Assembly: GCA_018335295.1 (NCBI GenBank) | Contig: JAGXKI010000012.1 | Span: 1-52,112 of the forward strand | Source: a bacterium | GTDB lineage: Bacteria; Acidobacteriota; Aminicenantia; Aminicenantales; Aminicenantaceae | Direction of reading: 5' to 3' | DNA length: 52,112 nucleotides | Part shown: positions 8,799 through 17,457 of the stretch, one piece after another | Layout of the letters: every line of letters begins with the position of its first letter | Position numbering within the stretch: position 1 is the first letter of the stretch | Made by a program: the position numbers and the translations under genes | The notes under the pieces: generated by a model | What the model was told of the DNA's origin: nothing | What the model saw: only the letters and a program-made list of their open reading frames with translations | Databases searched by the model: none

Positions 8799-9523
8799 AC
8801 GAATTGCTAGAGGCTGTAGGAATAGAAAAAAAATACCATCACAAAAAAGTGGTGGATGGTGTGTCCATACAGATCCACAAAGGAGAGATTGTCGGACTTT
8901 TGGGTCCGAACGGGGCGGGTAAAACCACAACTTTTTCCTTGATGCTCGGTCTTATACCTCGGGATTCGGGGGGTATCTACTTGGATGGAGAAGACATAAC
9001 CGAGTATCCCATGTATATGAGAGCTCGCAAAGGATTATCTCTTCTTCCTCAGGAAGCTTCGGCATTCAATCGGTTAACCGTGGAGGATAATCTCAGAGCG
9101 GTCAAAGAAACCATGACCGAACGACCCTCAAAAAGGACCCGCGACATTATGGAAACGCTCCGAGAATTAGGGCTGGAACAATTATCTAAAGTCAAGGCCT
9201 ACACATTATCAGGGGGAGAGAGAAGAAGACTGGAAATCGCTCGAGCTTTGATCTTAGACCCGGATTATATCCTTCTGGATGAACCGTTTACCGGCATTGA
9301 CCCATTGGCCATCCTGGAACTTCAGAAGATCATTCTTTCTCTAAAAGAAGAGAAGATTGGCTTGCTGCTGACCGACCACAGTGTCAAAGAGACACTTCGG
9401 ATTACAGATAGGGCTTATATCATCGATAAGGGAAAGATATTGAAAGAAGGCACACCTCAACAGCTGGTGGCTTCGGAGGAAGTGAGAAAACGATATTTAG
9501 GAGAGAGTTTTTCATATTCTTAA
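8795..9523 (+). CDS. lptB: LPS export ABC transporter ATPase LptB
   Basis: 242 residues, the normal LptB length. Visible ABC motifs are Walker A GPNGAGKTT (about 38-46), the Q-loop LLPQEASAF, signature LSGGERRRLEIARAL, Walker B YILLDEPF followed by TGIDP, and the switch histidine in LLTDHSVKET. It powers extraction of LPS from the inner membrane with LptF and LptG, which are not in this window. Its start overlaps the LptC/A-like gene by 4 bases. rpoN follows 21 bases later, the common lptB-rpoN order. Confidence 0.95.
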   Translation: MNELLEAVGIEKKYHHKKVVDGVSIQIHKGEIVGLLGPNGAGKTTTFSLMLGLIPRDSGGIYLDGEDITEYPMYMRARKGLSLLPQEASAFNRLTVEDNLRAVKETMTERPSKRTRDIMETLRELGLEQLSKVKAYTLSGGERRRLEIARALILDPDYILLDEPFTGIDPLAILELQKIILSLKEEKIGLLLTDHSVKETLRITDRAYIIDKGKILKEGTPQQLVASEEVRKRYLGESFSYS

Positions 9524-9544
9524 AGGGAAGACAAAGGTTAAATC

Positions 9545-11002
9545 ATGGCTTTAAAACAGAGACTGGATCAGAAGCAGGTTCAAAAATTAATCCTGGCCCC
9601 AGCCCTTCAACAAGCCATAAAACTTCTCCCTTTGACTAATTTAGAATTGGTGGAGGTTATCGATACCGAACTCTCCCAGAATCCAATGCTGGAGCAGGCT
9701 GAAAATACAGATGAAGAATCTCCTGAGGAGGAAGAAAAAACAGAGGAAAGCGGTCAAGATAAAAGTTTAGGTAGTGAAGAGGATGATGGATCCTCAGGAG
9801 AAATGGAAGACGAAGATTTCAACCATTATTTTCAGGAATATTTTGATAACGAGTTCCGACCTCGTTTTTCGGAAAAAAAGGAAAGCCTGCCTTTGGAAAA
9901 CTTCATCTCTAAAAGTCCATCCTTATGGGATCATCTCAACTGGCAGGCTAATCTCTCATTTTTTGAAGCCGAAGATAAGAAAGTGGCCCAATACATCATT
10001 GGTAATATCACTCAGGATGGATACCTGATTTCTTCGGAGGAAGATATCGCCTCGGCTATGAATGTTTCGGTAGAAAAGGTCAGAGAAATCCGGGATAAAA
10101 TCAAACGGTTCGACCCTGTGGGAGTGGGAAGCCTTTCGTTGAAAGAAGCTCTGTTAACTCAGATGGAGTATTATGAAATCAAAGATCCCATAGCCAGAGA
10201 AATTGTGACACGGTACCTTCCTATGTTGGAAAAATCCAGCTATCTCAAACTAGCCAAAAAATTAGGAGTAGCTCTGGATGCTATCAAAAGCCGCATCGAT
10301 GTGATCAAAGAGCTGGACCCCGCTCCGGGTCAAAAATACGCCCATGAAAAAACCAATTATGTGGTCCCGGATATCCTTGTGAGAAAGGAAAACAGTGAGT
10401 ATGAAATTATTCTTAACGATGAAGGACTGCCCCATCTTAGGATCAACAATTATTACAAATCTCTTTTATCCAAAGCCTCTAAAGAAAATCCAGAAGCCTA
10501 CCGGTATATGAAAGATAAGATGAAGAAAGCCTTCTGGTTTTTGCGTAGTTTAGACCAGAGGAATCAAACCATTTACAAGGTGGCCAAATACATTGTTGAA
10601 AAACAGAAAGATTTTATCGAGAAAGGAATCGAGTGGATCAAACCTCTGACTTTGATTGATTTGGCCCAAGAAATTGGGGTTCATGAATCCACCGTGGGCC
10701 GGGTGGTGGCCAATAAATACATGATGACCCCGAGAGGGGTTTTTCCTCTGAATTATTTTTTCCACAAATCCCTCTCCGGAGATTTTGGAGAAGAGGTTTC
10801 TTCTCTAAGGGTAAAGGAAAGGATTAAGAAGTTAGTGGAGAAGGAAGATAAAGAAAAGCCGCTCAGTGATATAGAAATTGGAAAGATATTATCGGAGAAG
10901 AATTTTAACATTGCACGCCGGACAGTGGCCAAATACAGAAAACAACTCCGTATCCCTCCTTCTCATATTCGGAAAAGGAAGTATTGGGTGGAGGAAGATT
11001 AA
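9545..11002 (+). CDS. rpoN: RNA polymerase sigma-54 factor
   Basis: 485 residues. Region I (1-50) is glutamine- and leucine-rich (LAPALQQAIKLLPLTNLEL) and binds activators. Region II (about 55-100) is strongly acidic (EESPEEEEKTEES). The core-binding domain and helix-turn-helix follow, and the RpoN box ARRTVAKYRKQL near the C terminus recognises the -24 element. It directs activator-dependent transcription. Within the lptB-rpoN-hpf-ptsN block it fits the classical rpoN cluster. No sigma-54 activator protein is encoded in the window. The stop shares a base with the hpf start (TAATG). Confidence 0.96.
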   Translation: MALKQRLDQKQVQKLILAPALQQAIKLLPLTNLELVEVIDTELSQNPMLEQAENTDEESPEEEEKTEESGQDKSLGSEEDDGSSGEMEDEDFNHYFQEYFDNEFRPRFSEKKESLPLENFISKSPSLWDHLNWQANLSFFEAEDKKVAQYIIGNITQDGYLISSEEDIASAMNVSVEKVREIRDKIKRFDPVGVGSLSLKEALLTQMEYYEIKDPIAREIVTRYLPMLEKSSYLKLAKKLGVALDAIKSRIDVIKELDPAPGQKYAHEKTNYVVPDILVRKENSEYEIILNDEGLPHLRINNYYKSLLSKASKENPEAYRYMKDKMKKAFWFLRSLDQRNQTIYKVAKYIVEKQKDFIEKGIEWIKPLTLIDLAQEIGVHESTVGRVVANKYMMTPRGVFPLNYFFHKSLSGDFGEEVSSLRVKERIKKLVEKEDKEKPLSDIEIGKILSEKNFNIARRTVAKYRKQLRIPPSHIRKRKYWVEED

Positions 11003-11535
11003 TGAATGTCAATTATACAGCTCGGAACACCGATATAACTCCAGAAATCAAAAAGTATTGTGAACGAAGGCTTCGCTCTATAGAAAAAATTCTGGGGTAT
11101 CCGGTGAAAGTGGATGTGGTGGTGACGGTGGAGAAATCCAGGTATATCGTTGAGATAAACCTTCAAATTAAAGGGGGGACTCTGAATAGCGTGGAAGAAA
11201 CCCATAAACTTTCTGATTCTCTTTCGGCGGCTTTTGATCATTTGGAGAGAAGAGTGAAAAAAGAAAAGGAAAAACTGGTAGAGAGGAAACGGCGAAGCAG
11301 CAAGAAAAGGGAGTCATTTCCCCCATCCTCTCGGGCGCAAGAGGAGGAAAGATTTCAGGAAAAAATTGTCCGGAGCCAGTCTTTCTCAGCCAAACCTATG
11401 TCTGTAGAGGAAGCTCTCCTTCAATTTGAGGCCACAAAAGAAGAGGCGTTTATGTTCCGGAAGTTGAATTCGGAAAAGTGGGGAGTCCTCTATAAAAAGA
11501 AAAACGGGAATTATGGGTTGATTGAACCGGAATAA
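11002..11535 (+). CDS. hpf: Ribosome hibernation promoting factor, long form
   Basis: 177 residues from the ATG that shares one base with the rpoN stop; a start six codons upstream inside rpoN is less likely. The N-terminal S30AE domain (about 1-95) has the beta-alpha fold with YTARNTDITPEIK. A charged linker (about 95-130) leads to the C-terminal dimerisation domain, with PMSVEEALLQFE, FMFRKLNSEKWGVLYKKKNGNYGLIEPE split across its end. Long HPF alone dimerises 70S ribosomes into 100S particles in stationary phase. The rpoN neighbour is conserved in many bacteria. Confidence 0.93.
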   Translation: MNVNYTARNTDITPEIKKYCERRLRSIEKILGYPVKVDVVVTVEKSRYIVEINLQIKGGTLNSVEETHKLSDSLSAAFDHLERRVKKEKEKLVERKRRSSKKRESFPPSSRAQEEERFQEKIVRSQSFSAKPMSVEEALLQFEATKEEAFMFRKLNSEKWGVLYKKKNGNYGLIEPE

Positions 11536-11562
11536 TTTAGGCTCAATAGAGGAAGGATAAAA

Positions 11563-12033
11563 GTGAAAGTTCATAATTTATTGATGCAGGATATGGTTAT
11601 CACTGATTTGAATTCTCAACAAAGGGGAGATGCGCTTAAAGAAATGGTCGATTTTCTAAAGAGGAAGAATAAAATCTCGAAGGGAAGAGAATTGTACGGA
11701 AAACTTCTCAGAAGGGAAGAGTTAGGGAGTACCGCCATTGGAGGGGGAGTGGCCATTCCTCACTGTAAGATGAAAGGAGTGAACAGTCCCATTGTCCTTT
11801 TGGCCGTTTCCAGGCAAGGGGTTGAATTTCATTCTCTGGACGGAAAACCCTGCTACATTTTATTTCTAGTGATTTCTTCTCCTGAAAACCCCAGTTTAAA
11901 CTTACAGATATTGGCGGCGATTGCTCATTTAGTTCGCAAATCCAATTCTTTAAAGAAAAAAATACTGGAAGCCAAAAGTATCAGTTCTCTATTGGATGTG
12001 ATTCGCAAAGAAGAAGAAAAATTAAATGAGTAA
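11563..12033 (+). CDS. ptsN: Nitrogen-type PTS EIIA protein
   Basis: 156 residues with a GTG start preceded by GGAAGGA. This is a mannitol/fructose-type EIIA domain. The phosphorylatable histidine is H67 in GGGVAIPHCKM, followed by the conserved GVEFHSLDG and LFLVISSPENPS. EIIANtr is a cytoplasmic regulator that receives phosphate from an HPr-like carrier and adjusts processes such as potassium transport. Here HPr and EI are encoded 2.4 kb downstream in the same run. It overlaps hprK by 8 bases. Confidence 0.92.
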   Translation: MKVHNLLMQDMVITDLNSQQRGDALKEMVDFLKRKNKISKGRELYGKLLRREELGSTAIGGGVAIPHCKMKGVNSPIVLLAVSRQGVEFHSLDGKPCYILFLVISSPENPSLNLQILAAIAHLVRKSNSLKKKILEAKSISSLLDVIRKEEEKLNE

Positions 12034-12961
12034 AGGGAATTCTCCCTCTTTCCAGGTTAAAGATTTTTATCAAAAAGCCAAATCTTCTCTGAAGCTCAAT
12101 CCTGCCTTCGGAAAAATGGGATTCTCTAGAAGGCTCAGCCTTTCAGAGTCAAAGAGACCCTCGGAACTTGTTCTGGTTTGGGGTGAAGATGAGGTTCAAG
12201 TAAAGGAAACTCGTCCTGTTGCAGAGAAAAAAAATCAGGTTTATCGAAAGCTGGAAAAGGAGCCCTGCTGTATTATTCTGGCCAAAGGAGTCTCTCTGCA
12301 TCCTGAGCTGGAGAGGGAAATCAAGAAACGAGGTATCCCCGTTTTTTACTCTGAACTCTCCAAGAAAAATTGCTTAGATGAAATGAAACAGTATTTTTAT
12401 ATGTTCTACCCTCAAGGAAAGGTGATTCCAGGGGGGCTGATCAAGATATTGAGTTTAGGGGTTCTCATCACCGGAGACAGCGGTATTGGGAAAAGTGAAA
12501 GTGCTTTAGAGCTTATTTCCCGGGGGTACACGTTCATTTCTGATGATGTGACCCTGGTTTCCAAGAGTAAAGACCAGAAATTGATTGGTTCAGCTCCGTC
12601 TATGCTCCTGAATTTTATGGAAATTCGGGGGCTTGGGATTATTAATATCAAGGAAATTTTTGGGGGGAAGTCTGTCTCTTCCCAGGCAGAAATCAACCTG
12701 ATCATCCGGCTGAAAAGATGGGCCAAAGGAAATGAATATGACCGTTTGGGACTTAAGTCTCTGGAAAAATTTGAAATTATGGGAAAAAAGGTTCCTCAAA
12801 TCGTCATACCCGTGGCTCCGGGAAGAAACATAGCCACTTTAATTGAAGTGGCGTGCAAGATTCATTCTTTGAGAGAAAAGGGCTATGTGGCCTCGCAGGA
12901 CATCGTGGATAAACTGAATCGAATCCTTTCATTTCATGGACAAAAGGGGAAACTCCGTTGA
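12026..12961 (+). CDS. hprK: HPr kinase/phosphorylase
   Basis: 311 residues, typical HprK length. The N-terminal domain (about 1-130) precedes the kinase core with Walker A GDSGIGKSE (150-158), the Asp pair in FISDDV, the HprK signature EIRGLGIINI, and the late PVAPGRNIATLIEVA. It phosphorylates and dephosphorylates HPr on Ser46, and the downstream HPr has that serine. Two histidines conserved in most members are missing: the HG before the P-loop reads PGG, and the RGH after it reads RGY. It overlaps ptsN by 8 bases and rapZ by 4. Confidence 0.93.
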   Translation: MSKGNSPSFQVKDFYQKAKSSLKLNPAFGKMGFSRRLSLSESKRPSELVLVWGEDEVQVKETRPVAEKKNQVYRKLEKEPCCIILAKGVSLHPELEREIKKRGIPVFYSELSKKNCLDEMKQYFYMFYPQGKVIPGGLIKILSLGVLITGDSGIGKSESALELISRGYTFISDDVTLVSKSKDQKLIGSAPSMLLNFMEIRGLGIINIKEIFGGKSVSSQAEINLIIRLKRWAKGNEYDRLGLKSLEKFEIMGKKVPQIVIPVAPGRNIATLIEVACKIHSLREKGYVASQDIVDKLNRILSFHGQKGKLR

Positions 12962-13815
12962 AAAATTACCGATTTATCATCATTACCGGACTCTCGGGTT
13001 CAGGGAAAACAGTGGTGAGCCGATTTTTTGAAGATATGGGGTATTACTGTGTGGATAATCTCCCGGCCAAATTAATCCCTCGATTTGTGGATTTATGGGC
13101 CAGGAAAGAAGTTCAGATCGATAAAGTAGCTCTGGTTGTGGATATTCGAGAAGCCGGTTTCACTACAGAATTCCCCAAAGTACTCGAGTCCATAAGAAAA
13201 AAAATTTCTCCTTATTTAATATTTCTGGAGGCTTCGGATGAATCCTTAGTCCGGAGATTCAGCGAGACCCGACGACCTCATCCGGTCGATTCCTCCAAGC
13301 CCGTTGTGGAAAGTGTGACTTTGGAGAGGAACCGATTAGCTGAAATCAAAAAAATGGCGGATGAAGTTATTGATACCACTTCAGGAACGATCAACCAGCT
13401 CAAGAAAAGACTGGTTCGTCGCTTTTCCGGACGCAAAGGTTTGAAAATGCAGTTGATGCTCATCAGTTTCGGGTATAAGTACGGGATCCCTTTGGATTCG
13501 GATTTAGTGTTTGACACACGATTTCTTCCCAATCCTTTTTATATCGATACCTTAAGGGAAAAGAGCGGCAGAAGCCAGAAGGTTAAGCACTATGTGCTCC
13601 AATCAGGGGAGGCAAAGAACTTTCTTGAGAAATTATACCGATTTGTCGATTATTTGATCCCTCATTTTCAGGAGGAGGGAAAAAGTTACCTCACGATTTC
13701 TGTGGGATGTACAGGGGGAAAGCACCGCTCTGTAGTGATCGCCGAAAAAGTTAAAGATCATCTGAAGAATGAAAAGTACCCTTTGAGAATCCACCACAGA
13801 GATATTTATAAATAA
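12958..13815 (+). CDS. rapZ: RNase adapter / nucleotide-binding protein RapZ
   Basis: 285 residues, as usual for the family, with a TTG start embedded in the hprK stop (TTGA). Walker A is GLSGSGKT (11-18), followed by the family-specific MGYYCVDNLP. The C-terminal domain ends with SVGCTGGKHRSVVIAE. In E. coli RapZ binds small RNAs and controls glucosamine-6-phosphate synthase; in other bacteria the function is less clear. Its place between hprK and the PTS genes is conserved. It is followed by 215 gene-free bases holding a family C repeat. Confidence 0.93.
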   Translation: MKNYRFIIITGLSGSGKTVVSRFFEDMGYYCVDNLPAKLIPRFVDLWARKEVQIDKVALVVDIREAGFTTEFPKVLESIRKKISPYLIFLEASDESLVRRFSETRRPHPVDSSKPVVESVTLERNRLAEIKKMADEVIDTTSGTINQLKKRLVRRFSGRKGLKMQLMLISFGYKYGIPLDSDLVFDTRFLPNPFYIDTLREKSGRSQKVKHYVLQSGEAKNFLEKLYRFVDYLIPHFQEEGKSYLTISVGCTGGKHRSVVIAEKVKDHLKNEKYPLRIHHRDIYK

Positions 13816-13915
13816 CCTGGATAATTCACGAAGAGAGAAGGCTGTAGTTGTAAGGCACCGGGTGCGCAGCTTAGTAGGTTGGGACAGGGGCCGAGCATGG
13901 TTCCGAGAGGATTTA
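13814..13915. repeat. Dispersed repeat family C, copy 1
   Basis: Begins inside the rapZ stop region. It shares ATAACCTGGAT followed by ATTC-CGA, and a GGCAC-GGGTGCGCAGCT block, with 49286-49361 in the same orientation. The spacing between the blocks differs slightly. It lies in the only sizeable gap within the hprK-rapZ-PTS gene run. Confidence 0.65.
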
Positions 13916-13976
13916 TAAGTCTGAGCTTTTTTATCAATAATGCTGGTGAATGGCTCTGGAGACTTGAGTCTATCTT

Positions 13977-13985
13977 TGTTAAAAT
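13977..13985 (+). promoter_or_regulatory. Possible extended -10 promoter of the EIIA-HPr-EI genes
   Basis: TGT followed by TAAAAT forms an extended -10 motif 45 bases before the EIIA start, downstream of the family C repeat. No good -35 box is seen. It would allow the three phosphotransfer genes to be expressed separately from rapZ. Confidence 0.35.
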
Positions 13986-14030
13986 AGAGATTAAATATGA
14001 GTTGAAGAGATTGATGGAGATACTTAAAAG

Positions 14031-14435
14031 ATGATCGGAGGAATTATAGTTTCTCATGGAAAGTTAGCGGAAGAGCTTTTGAATGCCCTGACCATTATCC
14101 TGGGAGAAGTCACTAACATGGAAGCCATTTCCATAGGTTGGTATGATGATGTGGAGGAATCCAAAAAGAAGATCAATCAGAGCGTGAAGAGAGTGGATCA
14201 AAAAAATGGAGTTTTGATATTCACGGATATGTTTGGGGGAACCCCTTCTAATCTCAGTTTTAGTTTTTTAAAAGATACTCAAGTCGAAATCATAACGGGA
14301 GTCAATCTCCCTATGCTTATAAAGTTTGTTTCTCTTCAAAAAAGCAACAACCTGAGTGAGGCAGCCAAAAAGGTGATGGAGCAAGGGAAAAAGAATATTC
14401 ACCTTGCCAGCGCCCTTTTAAATTCCAAACATTGA
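14031..14435 (+). CDS. Mannose-type PTS EIIA component
   Basis: 134 residues, a single EIIA-Man domain. It opens with MIGGIIVSHG, in which H9 is the phosphorylation site. The conserved VLIFTDMFGGTPSN follows, and then GVNLPMLIKF. Normally this domain serves a mannose-family permease, but no EIIB, EIIC or EIID is encoded nearby. In this genomic setting, common in Proteobacteria and relatives, it is probably a phosphate-dependent regulator. It sits 10 bases before ptsH. Confidence 0.92.
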   Translation: MIGGIIVSHGKLAEELLNALTIILGEVTNMEAISIGWYDDVEESKKKINQSVKRVDQKNGVLIFTDMFGGTPSNLSFSFLKDTQVEIITGVNLPMLIKFVSLQKSNNLSEAAKKVMEQGKKNIHLASALLNSKH

Positions 14436-14445
14436 TATATTTGGT

Positions 14446-14715
14446 ATGGTTGAAGAAAAAGTTCTTATCAAAAATAAGTTAGGTCTGCATGCTCGAGCGG
14501 CGGTTAAATTTGTCAATTTGGCCAATCGATTTCATTCCTCGGTAAAGATAGAGAAAGACGGGAATGAAATCGATGGAAAAAGCATTTTAGGAATTCTCAC
14601 TCTCGCCGCGGTGAAAGACACCCAAGTTACCCTCAAAGTTCAGGGAAAGGATGAACAACTAGCGTTACAGTCCTTGAGAGAGCTTATCGATAATAAATTC
14701 CAGGAAGAAGAGTAG
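14446..14715 (+). CDS. ptsH: Phosphocarrier protein HPr
   Basis: 89 residues, the normal HPr size. The active-site histidine is H15 in KLGLHARAA, phosphorylated by enzyme I. The regulatory serine is S46 in DGKSILGILTLA, the site for HPr kinase. Both sites are intact, so it can be controlled by the upstream hprK product and feed EIIA-Man and EIIANtr. No clear Shine-Dalgarno sequence precedes the ATG, so it may rely on coupling to the EIIA gene 10 bases upstream. Confidence 0.95.
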   Translation: MVEEKVLIKNKLGLHARAAVKFVNLANRFHSSVKIEKDGNEIDGKSILGILTLAAVKDTQVTLKVQGKDEQLALQSLRELIDNKFQEEE

Positions 14716-14720
14716 TTTTT

Positions 14721-16487
14721 ATGGATTATCTACGACTCAAAGGCATGGGGGTTTCCCCCGGAATTTCTATAGGAGAAGTTCGACTTGCGGAGAAAGTGAC
14801 CTTCACCACCCGAAAAGAGACGGTCCCGGACGATCAGGTCAAGAAAGAGGTTGAGAGAGTAAGGAAGGCTTTTCAGCGGACACGGGAACAGCTCTCTGAA
14901 ATCAAAGACCAGATAAAGGAAAAAATGGGGAAAGAGCATTCTTTCATTTTCGAGGGCCATATGCTCATGCTTAAAGATAAATCTTTGACTTCGAGTATAG
15001 AGAATATAATCAGGAATGAAAAAAGCCGGGCGGAATGGGCCATATCCCAGGTTCATAATAAATACAAAAATCTTTTTCAGTCCATCAAGGACGAATATTT
15101 TCGTCAGAGGATGTCGGATGTATCCGATGTGTTGTTTCGGGTAACCAAGAATTTAGAGCAGCTTCCCACAGAAAAGAAAGATGACGGTAAGGAAAAAATC
15201 CTGGTCGCTCACGATCTTCTCCCTTCTGAAGCCGCCACCCGGCTCAGCAAAGGGAATGTCCTGGGAGTAGCCATGGATATGGGAGGAGAAACCTCTCATA
15301 CGGCTATCCTCTCCCGCTCCTTGAATATTCCGGCGGTGGTGGGACTCCGGGATGTCAGCCAGAAGCTGAAAGACGGAGACCAGATCATCGTGGACGGGAC
15401 CGATGGTGAAGTTATCGTGAATCCTCCTCCAGCCATCAGGAAAGAGTTTGTGAGCAAACAAGAAAAATACAATTATTATCGTTATGAACTCAGGGAAACA
15501 GCCAAATTGACATCCACAACTCTAGATAGAGTCAAGTTCACTCCTCTAGCGAACATCGAGCTTCCCGAAGAAGTCTCCATGGCTTTTTCTTTAGGAGCTG
15601 AGGGAATCGGGCTTTTCCGGACGGAATTCATTTATCTCCAGAGTTCTTCTCTCCCCACTGAAGAAGACCACTTTTCAATTTATTCTCAGGTGGCCAAAGA
15701 GGCCTACCCTTATCCTGTGTACATTCGGACGGTTGATGTGGGGGGAGAAAAAAACTTACCTCAATTGAAAATCGAAAAAGAGCCCAATCCCGCTTTGGGG
15801 TTGAGAGCTATCCGGTTAACTCTCCACAATAGAGATCTCTTTCGGGTTCAACTCCGGGCTATTTTAAGAGCCAGTGTGAATAAAAACGTGAAGATCCTTA
15901 TTCCCATGATCACCGAAGTTGAAGAGATCGGAGAAGTGAAAATCATTCTCGACGAAGTCAAGGAAGAGCTCCGGAAGGAAAAAATTCAATTTGACGAGAA
16001 TATTTCATTAGGGGCCATGATTGAAGTTCCCGCGGCAGCGGCCATAACCGATATTTTGGCTAAAGAAGTGGACTATTTGAGTATCGGCACCAACGATTTG
16101 ATCCAGTACTATCTGGCCGCCGACCGGTCCAATGAGTTGGTTTCTTATTTGTTTAAACCTCTTCATCCTTCGGTGGTGCGTCTCATCCGGTTTGTCATCG
16201 AATCGGCCCAAAAAGAAGGAAAAGAGATTACTCTCTGTGGGGAGATGGCTGCCAACCCCCTTCTCGCTATCATACTGCTTGGTTTTGGGTTGAAACAATT
16301 CAGCATGAACCCTATCTTTATCCCTAAAGTCAAAAAAGCACTCCGGGCTGTTGAGTACAAAAAAGTCAAAAAGATTGTTCAGAAGGCGATGAACTTAAAG
16401 ACCGCTCAAGAGATTGAAGAATACATCATCGAAAATATTCTGGTGGAGCATCCCAAAGCAATTTTGATGGGAAAGATCACTTCTTAA
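14721..16487 (+). CDS. ptsI: PTS enzyme I (PEP-protein phosphotransferase)
   Basis: 588 residues, typical EI. The N-terminal HPr-binding and phosphohistidine domain has H193 in GGETSHTAI. The C-terminal PEP-binding TIM barrel contains GIGLFRTEF, RTVDVGGEK, the magnesium-binding GAMIEVPAAA, the SIGTNDLIQYY segment and the active-site cysteine in LCGEMAANP. It takes phosphate from phosphoenolpyruvate and passes it to HPr five bases upstream. With no sugar permease in the window, the chain looks regulatory. Its stop overlaps that of the convergent cupin gene by 11 bases. Confidence 0.95.
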   Translation: MDYLRLKGMGVSPGISIGEVRLAEKVTFTTRKETVPDDQVKKEVERVRKAFQRTREQLSEIKDQIKEKMGKEHSFIFEGHMLMLKDKSLTSSIENIIRNEKSRAEWAISQVHNKYKNLFQSIKDEYFRQRMSDVSDVLFRVTKNLEQLPTEKKDDGKEKILVAHDLLPSEAATRLSKGNVLGVAMDMGGETSHTAILSRSLNIPAVVGLRDVSQKLKDGDQIIVDGTDGEVIVNPPPAIRKEFVSKQEKYNYYRYELRETAKLTSTTLDRVKFTPLANIELPEEVSMAFSLGAEGIGLFRTEFIYLQSSSLPTEEDHFSIYSQVAKEAYPYPVYIRTVDVGGEKNLPQLKIEKEPNPALGLRAIRLTLHNRDLFRVQLRAILRASVNKNVKILIPMITEVEEIGEVKIILDEVKEELRKEKIQFDENISLGAMIEVPAAAAITDILAKEVDYLSIGTNDLIQYYLAADRSNELVSYLFKPLHPSVVRLIRFVIESAQKEGKEITLCGEMAANPLLAIILLGFGLKQFSMNPIFIPKVKKALRAVEYKKVKKIVQKAMNLKTAQEIEEYIIENILVEHPKAILMGKITS

Positions 16488-16878
16488 TTTCAGGGGTTCG
16501 TCCGTAATTATCCTGAAGCCGAACAATATCCGATTCTTCTGATTTTCCCAACCATAATTCCATAATCCTGGCTTTTTTCTTGCCACAGCATCGAACCCGA
16601 TGAGGGGTTTGGGAAGGGATGAAGATTTCTTCGTTTTCCTTTGCTTTCCAGGTCCTTTCACCCAAGGTGATTTCCAATCCATCATCCAGGATCACCCAGA
16701 ATTCACTCCTCCGGTTATGATATTGGAGAGAAAGTGCTTCACCCGGTTTGACGGTAATGATTTTTATACTCCCTGTTTTTTGATAGGGAAAAGAACGGAA
16801 TTTACCCCAAGGCCGAACCTCTTCTTTGATATCTTGTCTGAAGTTGGTTTCTTCAGAAAATTTGGTGTGCTGAGCCAT
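16477..16878 (-). CDS. Cupin, mannose-6-phosphate isomerase type II-like
   Basis: 133 residues: one cupin domain resembling the C-terminal isomerase part of bifunctional ManC/AlgA proteins, without the GDP-mannose pyrophosphorylase part. Characteristic pieces are RPWGKFRSF, ITVKPGEALSLQYHNRRSEFW, FIPSQTPHRV and a DIVRLQDNYGR ending. A GGAGGGGAAGGA stretch precedes the ATG. Free-standing versions are predicted to interconvert mannose-6-phosphate and fructose-6-phosphate, but the substrate is unproven here. The conserved metal-site histidines are Q-Y-H, where many members have two histidines. It lies downstream of ssb with a 114-base gap. Confidence 0.8.
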   Translation of the reverse strand: MAQHTKFSEETNFRQDIKEEVRPWGKFRSFPYQKTGSIKIITVKPGEALSLQYHNRRSEFWVILDDGLEITLGERTWKAKENEEIFIPSQTPHRVRCCGKKKARIMELWLGKSEESDIVRLQDNYGRTPEIKK

Positions 16879-16992
16879 GATTCCTTCCCCTCCGTATTTT
16901 CAGTATAAGGAGTGAGAAATAAACCCTTTATTCATCCCAAGATTTTTTTGGATTTCCTTTTGGGAAATCAACGGAAAAAATCGATTCAAAAA

Positions 16993-17457
16993 CTAAAAGG
17001 GCACATCATCATCATCTTCTTCCTCCTCAGGTTGTTGCTGAGTCATATTGTTTTCCTTCGGGGAGGTGTATTGGGGAGAAGAAGATTGAGAGTCAATTGA
17101 TTCCGTATCTTCCTTTTTACCCAAGAAAACGATGTTGCGGGCTTCGATTTCTGTGGTTCGACGATTGTTGCCGTCTTTGTCCTGCCACTGCCGGGTTCTC
17201 AGTTTGCCTTCTATGCAGACTTGCTTTCCTTGGGAGAGAAACTTTTCACAAAATTCAGCCAGTTTCCCCCATGCTACGATGCGGTGCCATTCTGTTCGAT
17301 CCTGAGTTTCATTGGTATTGGGATTGAAACCTCGCTCGTTGGTGGCCACAGAAAATTTGGCTACAGCTCTTTCCGATTGAGGGAGATACCGAAGTTCAGG
17401 GTTGACTCCCAGATGCCCGATAAGAATTACTTTGTTGAGGCTGTTTTTATCTCTCAT
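16993..17457 (-). CDS. ssb: Single-stranded DNA-binding protein
   Basis: 154 residues. The OB fold covers about 1-110, with NKVILIGHLGVNPELRY, FSVATNER, TEWHRIVAWGKLAEFCEKFL and a GKLRTRQWQDKDG beta hairpin. A flexible polar linker ends in the acidic tip EEDDDDVPF, which recruits DNA repair and replication proteins. Its ATG overlaps the cpoB stop by 4 bases, so this SSB is translationally coupled to the tol-pal operon, an unusual location. If it is the only copy in the genome it must be essential. Confidence 0.95.
   Translation of the reverse strand: MRDKNSLNKVILIGHLGVNPELRYLPQSERAVAKFSVATNERGFNPNTNETQDRTEWHRIVAWGKLAEFCEKFLSQGKQVCIEGKLRTRQWQDKDGNNRRTTEIEARNIVFLGKKEDTESIDSQSSSPQYTSPKENNMTQQQPEEEEDDDDVPF

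Noticed and set aside
16950-16980. GATTTCC/GGAAATC hairpin after ssb as a terminator
   Set aside because: The stem is 7 bp and no T-run follows it on the ssb strand, so termination is not supported.
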